A DNA stretch of 43,373 nt from Candidatus Aenigmatarchaeota archaeon (GCA_030018055.1 JASEGN010000002.1:1-43373), one strand, 5' to 3'; shown: positions 23,931-33,961, counted from the first letter of the stretch. The notes: generated by a model from the sequence alone, not told the origin. Program-made: numbers and translations.

Positions 23931-24953
23931 ATGGTTAGAAAAATAAAGTGGGGATTACCCAGAGGTAGTCTAAATAAAGTTGGGAGAGGTAATACTGAAG
24001 CTTTACTCGTTGATGCTGGATATGAGATCGAAGGTTATACACCTGAAAATGAACGTAGCGACCAGTTGAGAATAAAAAATGACCCAGAGCTTGAGGTAAC
24101 TTTAGTTAGACCGCAAAATGCTCCTGGAGATCTAGGTAGAAAACTATTGGACATTGCAATTATAGGAGATGACTGGGTCCAGGAAGAATCGGATGTTACG
24201 AAACTTATAAAACTTGCTGACCTAGAATACGGAACAATTAAGGTAGTAACAGCTGTACCCAAAGATTTTGAGGCTACAACATTAACTGATTTATTTTTAT
24301 CATATTTCTCATCAGAAAGAAGAGAACCTATGAGTTGGTACGTAGAGTATCCTAAGCTAGCAAGAGGTTATTTTTTGAAGAATCATGCATATCAAAAACT
24401 GTTTGGAGATAAACTACCGCTTATAGAAATTAGAAGTTTTATCATAGAAGGTGAAAACGATCGTATTCGGATTATTTACTCTGAAGGAACTACCGAAGAA
24501 TATCTCAAGAAAGGATTTCCCATAATCGATAACCTACAAACTGGAGAAACGCTAGAACAGGTTGGTGGGAGAATTTTAGAAGATGGTGAAATAATGGTAT
24601 CTTCTGCTGGACTTTATGCCAGACCTAACTTGGAAGGAGATGATTGGTTATGGGAGAAGGCCAATGATATAAGGGATAAATTATTAGGTGTGGTAATGGG
24701 AAGGAAATATGATGATGTTAAATTCAACGTAGAAACACAATTTCTAGATTCGGTGATAGCTTACATCAAAAAAGAAGGACTCGCCCTAAGGGGTCCTACA
24801 GTCTCGCAGATACTTGGTCCTAGTGGCATAGAAGGATACGCAATTAACATAGTAGTTCCTAAAGCTAAATATCCAGAGGTAAGTGCAACCTTGAAAAAAA
24901 GATATGGTGCTACTGGTATGGTAAGAAGTGACATTAAACAGTTGATATTGTAG
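23931..24953 (+). CDS. hisG: ATP phosphoribosyltransferase homologue (HisG, long form)
   Basis: First enzyme of histidine synthesis, condensing ATP and PRPP. The N-terminal part VRKIKWGLPRGSLNK, LRIKNDPELEVTLVRPQNAPGDLGRKLLDIAIIGDDWVQEE matches the HisG periplasmic-binding-like fold. The PRPP-loop region reads IRIIYSEGTTEEYLK, and the C-terminal regulatory domain includes ALRGPTVSQILG...GYAINIVVPKAKYPEVSATLKKRYGATGMV. At 341 residues it is longer than usual. I use ATG 23931, 7 bases after the racemase stop. No other his genes are in view, so it could be a relocated hisG or a paralogue. Confidence 0.75.
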   Translation: MVRKIKWGLPRGSLNKVGRGNTEALLVDAGYEIEGYTPENERSDQLRIKNDPELEVTLVRPQNAPGDLGRKLLDIAIIGDDWVQEESDVTKLIKLADLEYGTIKVVTAVPKDFEATTLTDLFLSYFSSERREPMSWYVEYPKLARGYFLKNHAYQKLFGDKLPLIEIRSFIIEGENDRIRIIYSEGTTEEYLKKGFPIIDNLQTGETLEQVGGRILEDGEIMVSSAGLYARPNLEGDDWLWEKANDIRDKLLGVVMGRKYDDVKFNVETQFLDSVIAYIKKEGLALRGPTVSQILGPSGIEGYAINIVVPKAKYPEVSATLKKRYGATGMVRSDIKQLIL

Positions 24954-24990
24954 TTTTTATTTTTAAATTAGTTTGATACAATTTTACTAA

Positions 24991-25746
24991 ATGATAGATT
25001 CTCATTGTCACCTAGAACAAAGGGACTTTGACAAAGATAGAGATGAGATAATAGAGAAATCTAAGAAAGAATTAAAAGCTGTAATTACATGCTGCGCTCA
25101 TCCTAAGGATTTCAACTTAACGATGCAAATGGTTGAAAAAAATAAAGGATTTATCTTTGCCACAGTTAGTATTCATCCTTTATATATAAAAGAAATTACT
25201 GAGAGAGAAAAGGATGAGTTTTTAGATTTAATTAGAAAAAATAAGGATAGAATAACTGCATTAGGTGAGCAAGGTCTTGATTATTTCGAAATAAAAGAAA
25301 GTAAATGGCGACAAAAACAAAAGGAACTTTTTATTGAATTTATTAATTTGTCGAAGGAATTGAATCTCCCTCTAGTAGTTCATGCTAGAGACGCTTTTGA
25401 AGATGCAATAAAAATCTTAGAGCAACAAGATGCAAAAAATGTTTTGATGCATATGTTTGGTGCATATCATTTATTAAAACGTGTGATAGAAAATAATTGG
25501 TTTATTTCTCTCAACACAATAATTTTGCGAAGCAAAAAACATAAAAAAATTACAAGAGACGTACCCTTAGAAAAATTATTAACAGAAACCGATTCACCTT
25601 GGCTAGACCCTGCAGGAGGTAGAAACACTCCTCTAAATGTAAAAATAGTAATAGAAAAAATATCCGAAATAAAAAAGATGCCTCAGAATCAAGTTGATGA
25701 GATAACAACACAAAATGCGATAAGGTTTTTTAATTTACATCTTTAG
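24991..25746 (+). CDS. tatD: TatD-family metal-dependent hydrolase
   Basis: 251-residue TIM-barrel metallohydrolase of the TatD DNase family. Metal ligands are visible: MIDSHCHLE (HxH, residues 5-7), GEQGLDYFE (Glu near 91), VVHARDAFED (His near 126), a further His in LMHMFG and TETDSPWLDP (Asp near 201). The family contains 3'-5' DNases and tRNA or D-aminoacyl processing activities; the substrate here is not known. It overlaps the aRF1 stop by 4 bases on the opposite strand. Confidence 0.88.
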   Translation: MIDSHCHLEQRDFDKDRDEIIEKSKKELKAVITCCAHPKDFNLTMQMVEKNKGFIFATVSIHPLYIKEITEREKDEFLDLIRKNKDRITALGEQGLDYFEIKESKWRQKQKELFIEFINLSKELNLPLVVHARDAFEDAIKILEQQDAKNVLMHMFGAYHLLKRVIENNWFISLNTIILRSKKHKKITRDVPLEKLLTETDSPWLDPAGGRNTPLNVKIVIEKISEIKKMPQNQVDEITTQNAIRFFNLHL

Positions 25747-28370
25747 CTTAACTTATATCTTAAGAAAGCTCCAATTCCACCCAATTCCTTAAATTGAACA
25801 CCTTCCCTTGTATCTGTGGATACAAATTCGATTCTTGTTCCGAATTTTTTAGCTGTTTCTATGAATTCATCAACCAACTCTTTAATCTCTTTCACAGCCA
25901 TTTTCTCACCACATCTTTCACAAATTTGCTCATAAGCTAAACTCATTCCAACTTTCATTTTCTTCTCTCCACATTTACATGCAAGCCTTACTTCAACGAC
26001 ATCCAATGCATCTGAAATTAGCAGGGTATCAACAGCTCCAGCATTAAGCGCATTGACAACATCATCAATTTTATATGATACCTTCCCACCTATTTGTATT
26101 TCTCGAAGGAAATTTCCGAGTAGCCCTTTTTCTTTTGCTATAGATGCTTCTTTTAATAAATCTTGAGCTCTACCAACGAGTTCCTCTAAACCATATTCAC
26201 CTGTATAGCTGGTATCCTTTAAGCCAAGCACCTTATTCTTTATTTGGTAATGTAGGTAATCTTCCTTGAGAAGAAGTTCTTTTATATAACCTGGACCACC
26301 GATAATAACCCACTTGAGTTCCTTTTGCTCTAAAAACAGTTTCGACGCAATTTCTCCAACCTTTGTTAAAAATTCGTGGATGGCATCCTCTCTAATTCTA
26401 TCATAACGTTTTTGTGAATTATGCACTAATATACCATTAATGAAGAAAGAATAATAGTCCGGAATGTAAAGGTCGTAAAAAATTCCAGTTGGTTTGATCT
26501 TTCTTCTTTCTTTTACTACAACTTGAATTAACTGTGAATTCAAAATTTTAAGAAGTTCACGTAAAACAGTTTCGCTATCTTTTGTCAATTTTCGCTTTCT
26601 TTCGAGTAAAAATTTCAAAACTTCTTCTCTCAACTCATTTTTAATATTCTTTCGCTCCAATTTCCAAATTGTATACACTGAAGCTCCAACAGCTTGTGTA
26701 ACATCTTTTTGTCTCAATCTTAGGAGTTTTCGTAGATATTTAATATTACTTCCATTCTTCTTCAAAGAGTTGATTCTTTTAATAAGAGGGAGAATTATTC
26801 TTTTGTAGAAAACAGGATAACTCATATTTCGTGTATCAGTAAAAAAATTAGAAACTTTTGTGAAATATTGCTTATTCAAATTAATACTTTCTATTTTTTT
26901 TCGCACTAAACTTCCAAGGATAGGGACTTTATCCACATGAAAGATGTAATTTCTTTCAGCTACGAACTTTCTTAATCTTAATTTTTTATTTTTTGAACTA
27001 AAATTAATTTTTTTCCAAAATTCTCTAGTATAAAATGGATTTGTTATCTGCAAGTTATATCTCCCAAATTTATCCGCTTCACTTATACTAGAAACTATAC
27101 CTAACTTTAATAACAGTAGCTGCAAAGTGCATATTATATTTTCATTAGAAAGTCTTATACAAATCTTTCCTTGAGAAATGTAACCTTCAGCATCAAAAAG
27201 ACCTCTTAGAAAGTAGCATAGCCATTTTCCAGATAATTTTGTTAGATTTATTGGTATTTTTCTATCTTTTCTTGTACCTAACAATCCTTGGAAGTTTTGT
27301 AAAACAAATCTAACAACTTTGATATCATAAACTCTAATCTCATAAGTATTCTTTTTTTTCAAAATTCTCGGTTTTTTCCTTAGATTTTTTTCAATCAACT
27401 TGCTGTAAAAAGATGCCAACTGAAAATCTTTCTCATAAGCAATTATTCTATTCCCATCTAAAGTTCCATCACCAAGAAGATAACCAAGAATCTGACACAT
27501 TTCTTTACTTAGAGAAGATAAATTGCATTTTATATCACTTTTCTTTAAGGCAAGTAGTCTATCACCCACTTCTAAATCCTCCACAAATTTTTCTATTATA
27601 CCATTTTCGGTCAAGACAAAAATTTTATGTTCGGGTGAAGCGATTAGCCTGAAAGTTGGTTCTTTAGTTATTATTTCATAAGCTCTTCTAACCTTTCTTT
27701 TAAATATTTCATGTGGATTGGTGAAAGTTTGTTTGAAGTTGCTAAAGGAAAAAGTTAAAACTTTATTATTTTTGTCAAGAAATTTTACTGGACAGATAGC
27801 ACCATTTTTTAGTTGGAGAAGGGATTCTTCGTGTAAACACATTCCACCTTTTACCGTCTTGCTTGGAACAGTAGACACTAAGTGCTTTAATGGCTCTATA
27901 GCTTTCCCTTTTAATAGACCTATGTTAGCTTCCCTGGTATCGAGAACAACTAAACCATAGACCTCTTTTTCCTTTATCATCTCTTCCAAGGGTTCTAGTA
28001 CGAAAACTTGATCACACCAATACATCTTTGTACTCATCCTTTCTGGAGGTTCCAAAGACCAAAGTCTTATATCGGTCTTACCTTCAACCTCAGAAACATT
28101 ACCACAAAAAACAATCAAACCATTTGCAGGAGTTTGTTTAAAGAGTTTTAAATGTGAAATAATCTTTTCAAGTGCATCCAAAACATTCTTTCTAGTTGTT
28201 TTTGATTTGATGTTTTGTGCAGTGGATTTTTCCTGGGTTAACTGGTTTATAATCTCGACTAGATTAAATCCAGCTGGAACATAAACTGAGACCAGCTCTG
28301 TGTGTCTTCCCTTAATTTTTTCCAGTTCTTTCAAAAGCTTCCTTAGCTTTAGCTTTTCCCTCTCTTCCAT
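25743..28370 (-). CDS. prf1: Peptide chain release factor aRF1 with intein in the GGQ site
   Basis: 875 residues: a 401-residue aRF1 interrupted by a 474-residue intein. Domain 1 has the stop-codon-reading NIKS motif (TAQNIKSKTTR, about residues 51-60). Domain 2 ends KTVKGGM (171-177), then the intein, then SQKRYDRIREDAIHEFL. Domain 3 has the zinc motif CKCGEKKM...CERCGE and VQFKELGGIGAFLRY. In aRF1/eRF1 this place is GGQ followed by S; here the spliced product reads GGM-SQKR, so the catalytic Gln is Met. At least two base changes from a Gln codon are needed, which argues against a sequencing slip. It is convergent with tatD and follows a 109-base gap from valS. Confidence 0.92.
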   Translation of the reverse strand: MEEREKLKLRKLLKELEKIKGRHTELVSVYVPAGFNLVEIINQLTQEKSTAQNIKSKTTRKNVLDALEKIISHLKLFKQTPANGLIVFCGNVSEVEGKTDIRLWSLEPPERMSTKMYWCDQVFVLEPLEEMIKEKEVYGLVVLDTREANIGLLKGKAIEPLKHLVSTVPSKTVKGGMCLHEESLLQLKNGAICPVKFLDKNNKVLTFSFSNFKQTFTNPHEIFKRKVRRAYEIITKEPTFRLIASPEHKIFVLTENGIIEKFVEDLEVGDRLLALKKSDIKCNLSSLSKEMCQILGYLLGDGTLDGNRIIAYEKDFQLASFYSKLIEKNLRKKPRILKKKNTYEIRVYDIKVVRFVLQNFQGLLGTRKDRKIPINLTKLSGKWLCYFLRGLFDAEGYISQGKICIRLSNENIICTLQLLLLKLGIVSSISEADKFGRYNLQITNPFYTREFWKKINFSSKNKKLRLRKFVAERNYIFHVDKVPILGSLVRKKIESINLNKQYFTKVSNFFTDTRNMSYPVFYKRIILPLIKRINSLKKNGSNIKYLRKLLRLRQKDVTQAVGASVYTIWKLERKNIKNELREEVLKFLLERKRKLTKDSETVLRELLKILNSQLIQVVVKERRKIKPTGIFYDLYIPDYYSFFINGILVHNSQKRYDRIREDAIHEFLTKVGEIASKLFLEQKELKWVIIGGPGYIKELLLKEDYLHYQIKNKVLGLKDTSYTGEYGLEELVGRAQDLLKEASIAKEKGLLGNFLREIQIGGKVSYKIDDVVNALNAGAVDTLLISDALDVVEVRLACKCGEKKMKVGMSLAYEQICERCGEKMAVKEIKELVDEFIETAKKFGTRIEFVSTDTREGVQFKELGGIGAFLRYKLS
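26418..27839 (-). mobile_element. Intein with LAGLIDADG endonuclease in prf1
   Basis: Residues 178-651. It begins CLHEESLLQLKNG (Cys nucleophile), block B is LIASPEHKIFVL, endonuclease motifs are CQILGYLLGDGTL and LRGLFDAEGYIS, an HTH-like segment reads LRQKDVTQAVGASVYTIWKLERKN, and the end is FFINGILVHN before Ser+1. Splicing residues are intact. It sits directly inside the peptide-release motif. Confidence 0.93.
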
Positions 28371-28479
28371 TTTTACACCATTATACTATTAAGTTAGGTG
28401 TTTATTCAAAAATCCTTAATAAATAACTAAATTGAATTTCTGGTAGATATTCTGAAGGGTTAATTTTTCTTATGTAAAG

Positions 28480-30810
28480 CTAATATTTCAAGTTATGCAT
28501 AGCTTTTAAATCTTTTTCAAAGGGTTGAAGCTCTGGTGGAACTTTTATATCAATCTCGCTTTTTAAGGATAATTTTCTCCTCTTTTTTTCATTCCAAACC
28601 TGAGAATTAAAATCAATTAATTTTTCAGTAAATTTTGCCCACTTCTTATCAACTTTAACTTTCTTCAAGAAAATTTCTCTATGAATGGATTTTTTTGAAT
28701 ATAAGCTTCTCCAGATGTGGTCTGTGATAAATGGGATTATTGGCGCTAACAATTTTAACAAAGCTTTTAAACAAGTGTGTAGAGTATACCATGCTGCCAT
28801 TTGCTCATCTTTATTAAAACCTTGGCCATAGGCTCTTGCTTTGATAAGCTCCAGGTAATGATCGGCAAAAATATTCCACGTGAATTCTCTCGTGGAATTT
28901 ATTGGAATAAAGAAGTTAAAATCCCTGTGACCATTTAAACTTTTTTCTATGAGTTGATTGAGTTCGGCTAAGATCCATTTATCACTTGCAGAAAGCTTAG
29001 CTTTTTTTGGTTCTGGGAAGGCTGATATAAATCTTGCTATGTTCCATAGCTTAGTTAAAAATTTCCTCCCATCAATAATTTTCTGCTCGGAATATCTAAA
29101 GTCTTCTCCTAAGCTAGATTCGCCTGCATTCCATAGCCTAAAAGCATCACCACCATACTTTTGAAGGATTGGAAGTGGAAAAACTATGTTACTCTTGCTT
29201 TTTGACATTTTCTCACCCTTTTCGTCCACGCCCAAGCCACTAATCCAAACATGAGAAAATGCTGGTTTTTTTGCTAACTGGTAGCACCTTAGCAAGGTGT
29301 AGTATAACCAAGTTCTAATTATCTCATAGCCTTGTGGCCTCATCGTGTTTGGAAATGTTTTTTTGAAAAAATTTTTATCCTTTAAAAATTTTGAAATAAA
29401 AAGTGGACTTATGCTTGAATCAAACCAAGTATCGAATGTTCTAATATCACCATAAAATTTTTTATTACCACAAAACTTACATTTCTTGAACGGTGGTTTT
29501 TCTTTCCAGGGTTGATAATACTTTCCTGCTGAAGGTAAATTTGGTTTGCCACATTTGCTACAGTACCAAATTGGAACTTCAGTTCCATAATATCTTCTTC
29601 TTGTTATTGGCCAATCGATTGCAATAGATTCTATCCAATCAAAAAGTCTTTGCCTATGATGCTCTGGATGAAAAACTAGCTTTTTAGCAAGTTCTTTGAT
29701 TTTTTCTCTAAATTTTAGTTGTTTTAAATAAAACTCTTTCATCGGAATTATCTCGATTGGAACCCCACTTCTTTCACAAACAGGTATTCTATGGGTAATC
29801 TTTTCTCTTTTTGCTAACCTACCCTTTCTTTCCAAATCCTCTATTATTTTTCTTCTTGCAACTTCCACAGGTAAACCAGAATAAACTCCTGCTGCTTTAG
29901 TTAATCTTCCCTCTTCATCGATGGCAACTATTTCCTTTAGGTTAAGTTCCCGAAACAACCTAACATCCTCAAAATCTCCATAACTACATACCATCACCAC
30001 TCCACTCCCAAATTTTGGGTTAGCAGCAGGATGAGGAATTATTGACACCATCCTATCGTAAATTGGTATTAACACATGCTTGTTATGAAGGTGAAGATAT
30101 CTTTTGTCCCTTGGATTAACAAGTATAGCTTGACAAGAGCAAAGCAATTCTGGTCTTGTACTTGCTACAACTATTTCTCCAGGCATATCCTCCAAAGAAA
30201 ATTTCATGTAAACAAGTTCCGTAGAAAGTTCAAGATATTCAACGTCAGCATCAGCTATCGTTGTCCTGCAATCATAGCAGTAATTGCTTGGTCTAGTTGC
30301 TTCGTAAATTAAACCTCTTTTCCACAGTTCAATGAATGTAGCTTGAGTTAGAGTTCTATATTCAATGGCATCGGTACAATAATAGTTCATGAGGTCAGCG
30401 CTGATTCCCATCCTTTCCATTATTCTAATCATCTCATTCTCAAGCTCGTCCAAAGCAGTTTTGCACAAATTGATAAATTTTTCTCTTGATGTATCCTGAA
30501 GTTTTATTCCATATTTTTTTTCAGTGTATTTTTCCACTGGAACCCCATTCCTGTCTATGCCCATAGGAAAATAAACCTCGTAACCAAGCATTCTAGCTGT
30601 TCTTGCAATCATGTCTATTTGTGAGTAATGGGCAGCTGCACCAACATGGAATGCTCCACTTGGATAAGGAGGTGGTGTATCTACGCTAAAAATTGGTTTT
30701 TTGCTTTTTGGGTTAAATTTGTAAATTTTTCCTTTCTCCCACGATCTTAAAATTTTTAATTCTAGGCTAGGTTCCCAAACTTTTTCTTTAATTTTTGGAA
30801 TTAGTTTCAT
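28480..30810 (-). CDS. valS: Valyl-tRNA synthetase
   Basis: Class I synthetase, 776 residues. The Rossmann part has SVDTPPPYPSGAFHVGAAAHYSQIDMIARTARMLGYEVYFPMG; the HIGH motif is HVGA here. The editing domain has STRPELL, IPHPAANPKFGSGVVMVCSYGD. The catalytic half has IDWPITRRRYYGTEVPIWYC, a zinc knuckle (CSKCG...CKFCG) and GEKMSKSKSN (KMSKS). YCYDCRTTIADADVEY is typical of ValRS rather than IleRS. It is shorter than many bacterial ValRS because the C-terminal coiled coil is absent, as in several archaeal forms. Confidence 0.9.
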   Translation of the reverse strand: MKLIPKIKEKVWEPSLELKILRSWEKGKIYKFNPKSKKPIFSVDTPPPYPSGAFHVGAAAHYSQIDMIARTARMLGYEVYFPMGIDRNGVPVEKYTEKKYGIKLQDTSREKFINLCKTALDELENEMIRIMERMGISADLMNYYCTDAIEYRTLTQATFIELWKRGLIYEATRPSNYCYDCRTTIADADVEYLELSTELVYMKFSLEDMPGEIVVASTRPELLCSCQAILVNPRDKRYLHLHNKHVLIPIYDRMVSIIPHPAANPKFGSGVVMVCSYGDFEDVRLFRELNLKEIVAIDEEGRLTKAAGVYSGLPVEVARRKIIEDLERKGRLAKREKITHRIPVCERSGVPIEIIPMKEFYLKQLKFREKIKELAKKLVFHPEHHRQRLFDWIESIAIDWPITRRRYYGTEVPIWYCSKCGKPNLPSAGKYYQPWKEKPPFKKCKFCGNKKFYGDIRTFDTWFDSSISPLFISKFLKDKNFFKKTFPNTMRPQGYEIIRTWLYYTLLRCYQLAKKPAFSHVWISGLGVDEKGEKMSKSKSNIVFPLPILQKYGGDAFRLWNAGESSLGEDFRYSEQKIIDGRKFLTKLWNIARFISAFPEPKKAKLSASDKWILAELNQLIEKSLNGHRDFNFFIPINSTREFTWNIFADHYLELIKARAYGQGFNKDEQMAAWYTLHTCLKALLKLLAPIIPFITDHIWRSLYSKKSIHREIFLKKVKVDKKWAKFTEKLIDFNSQVWNEKKRRKLSLKSEIDIKVPPELQPFEKDLKAMHNLKY

Positions 30811-30897
30811 ATCATAGAAATTATTTTTTTCATTAATTAATTTTATTCATGTCAATGAGAACAATATTTCTATTTAAAATAAAAACAAAAATTTAAT

Positions 30898-31860
30898 GTG
30901 GAAAGCTTTCAAATTTCTCTGAGTAATGGCATCACAATAAAATTTAATAATAATCAAAAAATTTTTCTTGACCCAAAAATCTCTGATTCCATTTCTTTTG
31001 TTTCTCACGCTCATTCTGACCACATACCGAGAAAAATAATTACGCCACCTTATTGCACAAAGGAAACATATGAGTTAATAAAATTAAAGCAACCTAACTT
31101 TAAGGCTAATGTTCTAAAAGAAAATAGGAAGATGAAATTTGATGAATTTTCCGTTAAGTTAATAAGCTCTGGTCATATGCTAGGAGCAAGCCAAGTTTTT
31201 ATAGAGCTAGATGGTTGCTCCATCCTTTATACTGGTGATTTTAAACTTTGGCAAGGATTAACCTCAAAGGCAATTAACATTCAAGAAGCTGATGTGCTTA
31301 TAACAGAAGCAACCTACGGATTACCCAAATTCAACTTTCCTTTAATAGAAGAGACTAGGGAGAAATTGATAAGGTGGGTAATGGAGCAATTGAAAAAGGG
31401 CTACAACGTTAATCTTGGTTGCTATCCTGTTGGGAAGTCTCAAGAAGTAATTAAACTTCTTAATCGCTATGGTTTAATTCCACAAGTTTCTGAAAGTGTG
31501 AGGAAATATTCTGAAGTCTACAACAGCTTTGGTGTCAATCTAAAATTTTTGGAAAAAGAGGAGAGTGAAAGAATTTTTATTAGACCTATGCATATCGTTT
31601 ATCGCTTCCGTAGCAAAAAAGCTAAAAGTTGTGTTTTGACTGGTTGGGCTTTGTTTAAAAATTATGGGTGTTTTGGTTTACCCTTGTCTGACCATTGTGA
31701 TTTTAATCAACTCATCCTTTTTGCTCAACAGGTTAATCCAAAGCAAGTTTATTGTTTTCATGGCTATGTGAATGAATTAGCGAGAGAAATAAGAAAAAAA
31801 TTAAAAGCTAAGACTAGAGTTATACAAAAACAAGGACAAAAGTTATTAACTCAATTCTAG
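30898..31860 (+). CDS. Metallo-beta-lactamase-fold exonuclease-like protein
   Basis: 320 residues starting at GTG 30898. MBL metal motifs are SFVSHAHSDHIP (HxHxDH), SSGHMLGASQVF, LYTGDFK, TEATYG and a final LSDHCDF...YCFHGYV. This is the CPSF73-like/ligase-associated exonuclease group (mRNA 3'-end processing or DNA end processing). The beta-CASP insertion is short. The exact nucleic-acid substrate is not determined. Its 3' end overlaps the trmY stop on the other strand by 15 bases. A TATA-like TATTTAAAAT lies upstream. Confidence 0.8.
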   Translation: MESFQISLSNGITIKFNNNQKIFLDPKISDSISFVSHAHSDHIPRKIITPPYCTKETYELIKLKQPNFKANVLKENRKMKFDEFSVKLISSGHMLGASQVFIELDGCSILYTGDFKLWQGLTSKAINIQEADVLITEATYGLPKFNFPLIEETREKLIRWVMEQLKKGYNVNLGCYPVGKSQEVIKLLNRYGLIPQVSESVRKYSEVYNSFGVNLKFLEKEESERIFIRPMHIVYRFRSKKAKSCVLTGWALFKNYGCFGLPLSDHCDFNQLILFAQQVNPKQVYCFHGYVNELAREIRKKLKAKTRVIQKQGQKLLTQF

Positions 31861-32445
31861 AATTCTATCCAGCTCATAGTTACAAATGGCAACACAATTA
31901 CTGGCTAAATACTCAATTTTTCCTAAAGAAATTTTTTGTGCATTAAATCTTTTCAATAATTTCTCTGTAGCGGATGGTAAGCCAAGATGGTCACCTAGGA
32001 TAAAACATACATTTTGAGTAAATTCAACTTTTCGAATATCTTTTCCTTTTGGGTGAAGATAAAATAGTTGAGTTGTTTTAGATTTTTCCTTAACCAGTTG
32101 TTCAAAACTTTTCTTAGCAATTTTAATTCCAGAAGGTAACTCTATTTCCTCGTTTGATCTTAAATTATAGCCTTTTTCAAGAGCTATACATATATTGGAA
32201 GCGATATTTCTTTCATCTAGACTAACTCCCACCAATTTTTCTCCATCAAAACTTAAAATTTTTGGTGGTCTATCTGGACCTTCTAGTGCAGCATGAAATA
32301 TGATATCTCTACGTAAAGCGTGAGAGAGCCACAGAGCATTCGTTACACAACGACAAACTAGGTCCATCCTCCCAGCTCCAGGTAAATCATTAAGTCTAAA
32401 CATCTTTGTAAAAGCTTTTGATGCCTTTAAAATAAATTCCCTCAT
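31846..32445 (-). CDS. trmY: tRNA pseudouridine(54) N1-methyltransferase
   Basis: 199-residue SPOUT methyltransferase of the TrmY type, which methylates pseudouridine-54 in archaeal tRNA. Recognised from LNDLPGAGRMDLVCRCVTNALWLSHALRRDIIFHAALEGPDRPPK and the trefoil-knot segment VCFILGDHLGLPSATEKLL, which binds SAM. It lies 58 bases downstream of purB on the same strand. Confidence 0.9.
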   Translation of the reverse strand: MREFILKASKAFTKMFRLNDLPGAGRMDLVCRCVTNALWLSHALRRDIIFHAALEGPDRPPKILSFDGEKLVGVSLDERNIASNICIALEKGYNLRSNEEIELPSGIKIAKKSFEQLVKEKSKTTQLFYLHPKGKDIRKVEFTQNVCFILGDHLGLPSATEKLLKRFNAQKISLGKIEYLASNCVAICNYELDRILELS

Positions 32446-32503
32446 ATTAAAGAATCTAACTCTTAATCAAAAAATTTGTTAATTCGTTATGTATATTAAA
32501 TTT

Positions 32504-33961
32504 CTAAATAATTTCTGTTACTAACACTTTTCTACCATGATAGGCATTGAAAACCTTTTCAATAATCTCTCTACTTTGGCCAGTATAATTCATCGGATTA
32601 GTAATCATTCTTATAGTTTCTGTTGATAATCTACTAACCACATCAGGGCTTTCAAGTAGAACATCTCCAAACTCTCTTTTTTCGTTATACGCCTTTGTTG
32701 CCAACTCAGATACCAAATTATGTGCCTCTTCTCTAGCCATAGGGAATTGTGTTTTTCTATGATCTGTGAGATACGTTAACACTCTTTCTGATGTTACAAC
32801 ACCGTATGCTCTTCTTACCCTTTCTATACACCTATCTTCATTCAAATCAAGGTAATATACTACTTCTGCTAACCTTCTTATTACAAAATCTCCCCATTTA
32901 AACATGTCCTCTAAGATTATTCTGTCCGATGCCGAGCCACTTAAATCTCTTGCATATCTAAATTTACAAGAAGATAATGATGTCTGCATAGCTCCTCGCA
33001 TGTAATTAGCAAAAGATTCTGTTTGCTCTTCTATCGTTCTATTCCCTCCTTTTATATCCTTGTGCGGCATGGCAGAAGATCCTTTTCTCTTTTTTGGATT
33101 AGTATCCTTAAAGATGTTTACATCATCGCCGAATCCCCATGCAATATAAAAAGCTAGGTTCTGCATGGTCTCAGCAGATCTAGCCATGACATAAATAATA
33201 TCTGTAACGAATTCTCTACCAGGAATTTGAGCTGGAGCGATCATATACCCAATACTTAATTTTTTACAATATTCTTCCTGTAATTTGATACCGTCGATTC
33301 CAAGGTCAGTTGCTGAATGATGACTGCCTGTTGCATCTGCCCACTTGCCTTTTAATGAGTTTTTATAGACAAAAGCAAACCAGTCTAAGTTGGATTGAAG
33401 CATTTCTCCGTAAAACATGAATGGTCTTCCTGCAAACGTTGGTAACGCATCATACCAATGTGTTTCATCCATATGAATTTTATCCATCCACTCCATTCCT
33501 TTTTCAAGTGTAATGTCTCTTAAATTTTCCAAAGAATCAACTACAACTTCGATTGAATTTTTTAATTGCAAAGCTTTGGCGGTTTCAACGGTGTCAGCAC
33601 TCGTTCTTGCCTTTCCTATGTGCGACCTTGCCTCTTTACTAACTTTCTCTTCTAAAGAAGTGTTAATTGCCATAACATCATGGCCAGTTTTTTCTTCAAG
33701 CTCTCTAATTCTAGCAGCCTCAATAACATTTAGATTCGCTTTTTCAGTTATTTCTTTGGCATGAGCAGGTGGTACAATTTCTGGATATAATTCTGACATC
33801 GTTGCAACTGCTGATGCTTGTGCGTCAAGACTGAATTGATAAGTTCGTTCAGGTCCCCATATTTTTATCATATCATCTGTTCCATATCGTCCATGCGCAA
33901 GTAAAGCAGGGTCTGTTTTTGCGATAGAAATACCGAGTGGTTTTGGCAATGTTTTTTTCAT
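32504..33961 (-). CDS. purB: Adenylosuccinate lyase
   Basis: 485-residue fumarase/aspartase-superfamily enzyme that acts in purine synthesis on SAICAR and adenylosuccinate. It shows RYGTDDMIKIWG at the start, ATGSHHSATDLG with the catalytic His, and the superfamily signature KKRKGSSAMPHKDIKGGNR with the catalytic Ser. It is the second purine locus in the window, away from the purD operon. Its ATG at 33961 faces a promoter region shared with the candidate H/ACA RNA on the plus strand. Confidence 0.93.
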   Translation of the reverse strand: MKKTLPKPLGISIAKTDPALLAHGRYGTDDMIKIWGPERTYQFSLDAQASAVATMSELYPEIVPPAHAKEITEKANLNVIEAARIRELEEKTGHDVMAINTSLEEKVSKEARSHIGKARTSADTVETAKALQLKNSIEVVVDSLENLRDITLEKGMEWMDKIHMDETHWYDALPTFAGRPFMFYGEMLQSNLDWFAFVYKNSLKGKWADATGSHHSATDLGIDGIKLQEEYCKKLSIGYMIAPAQIPGREFVTDIIYVMARSAETMQNLAFYIAWGFGDDVNIFKDTNPKKRKGSSAMPHKDIKGGNRTIEEQTESFANYMRGAMQTSLSSCKFRYARDLSGSASDRIILEDMFKWGDFVIRRLAEVVYYLDLNEDRCIERVRRAYGVVTSERVLTYLTDHRKTQFPMAREEAHNLVSELATKAYNEKREFGDVLLESPDVVSRLSTETIRMITNPMNYTGQSREIIEKVFNAYHGRKVLVTEII

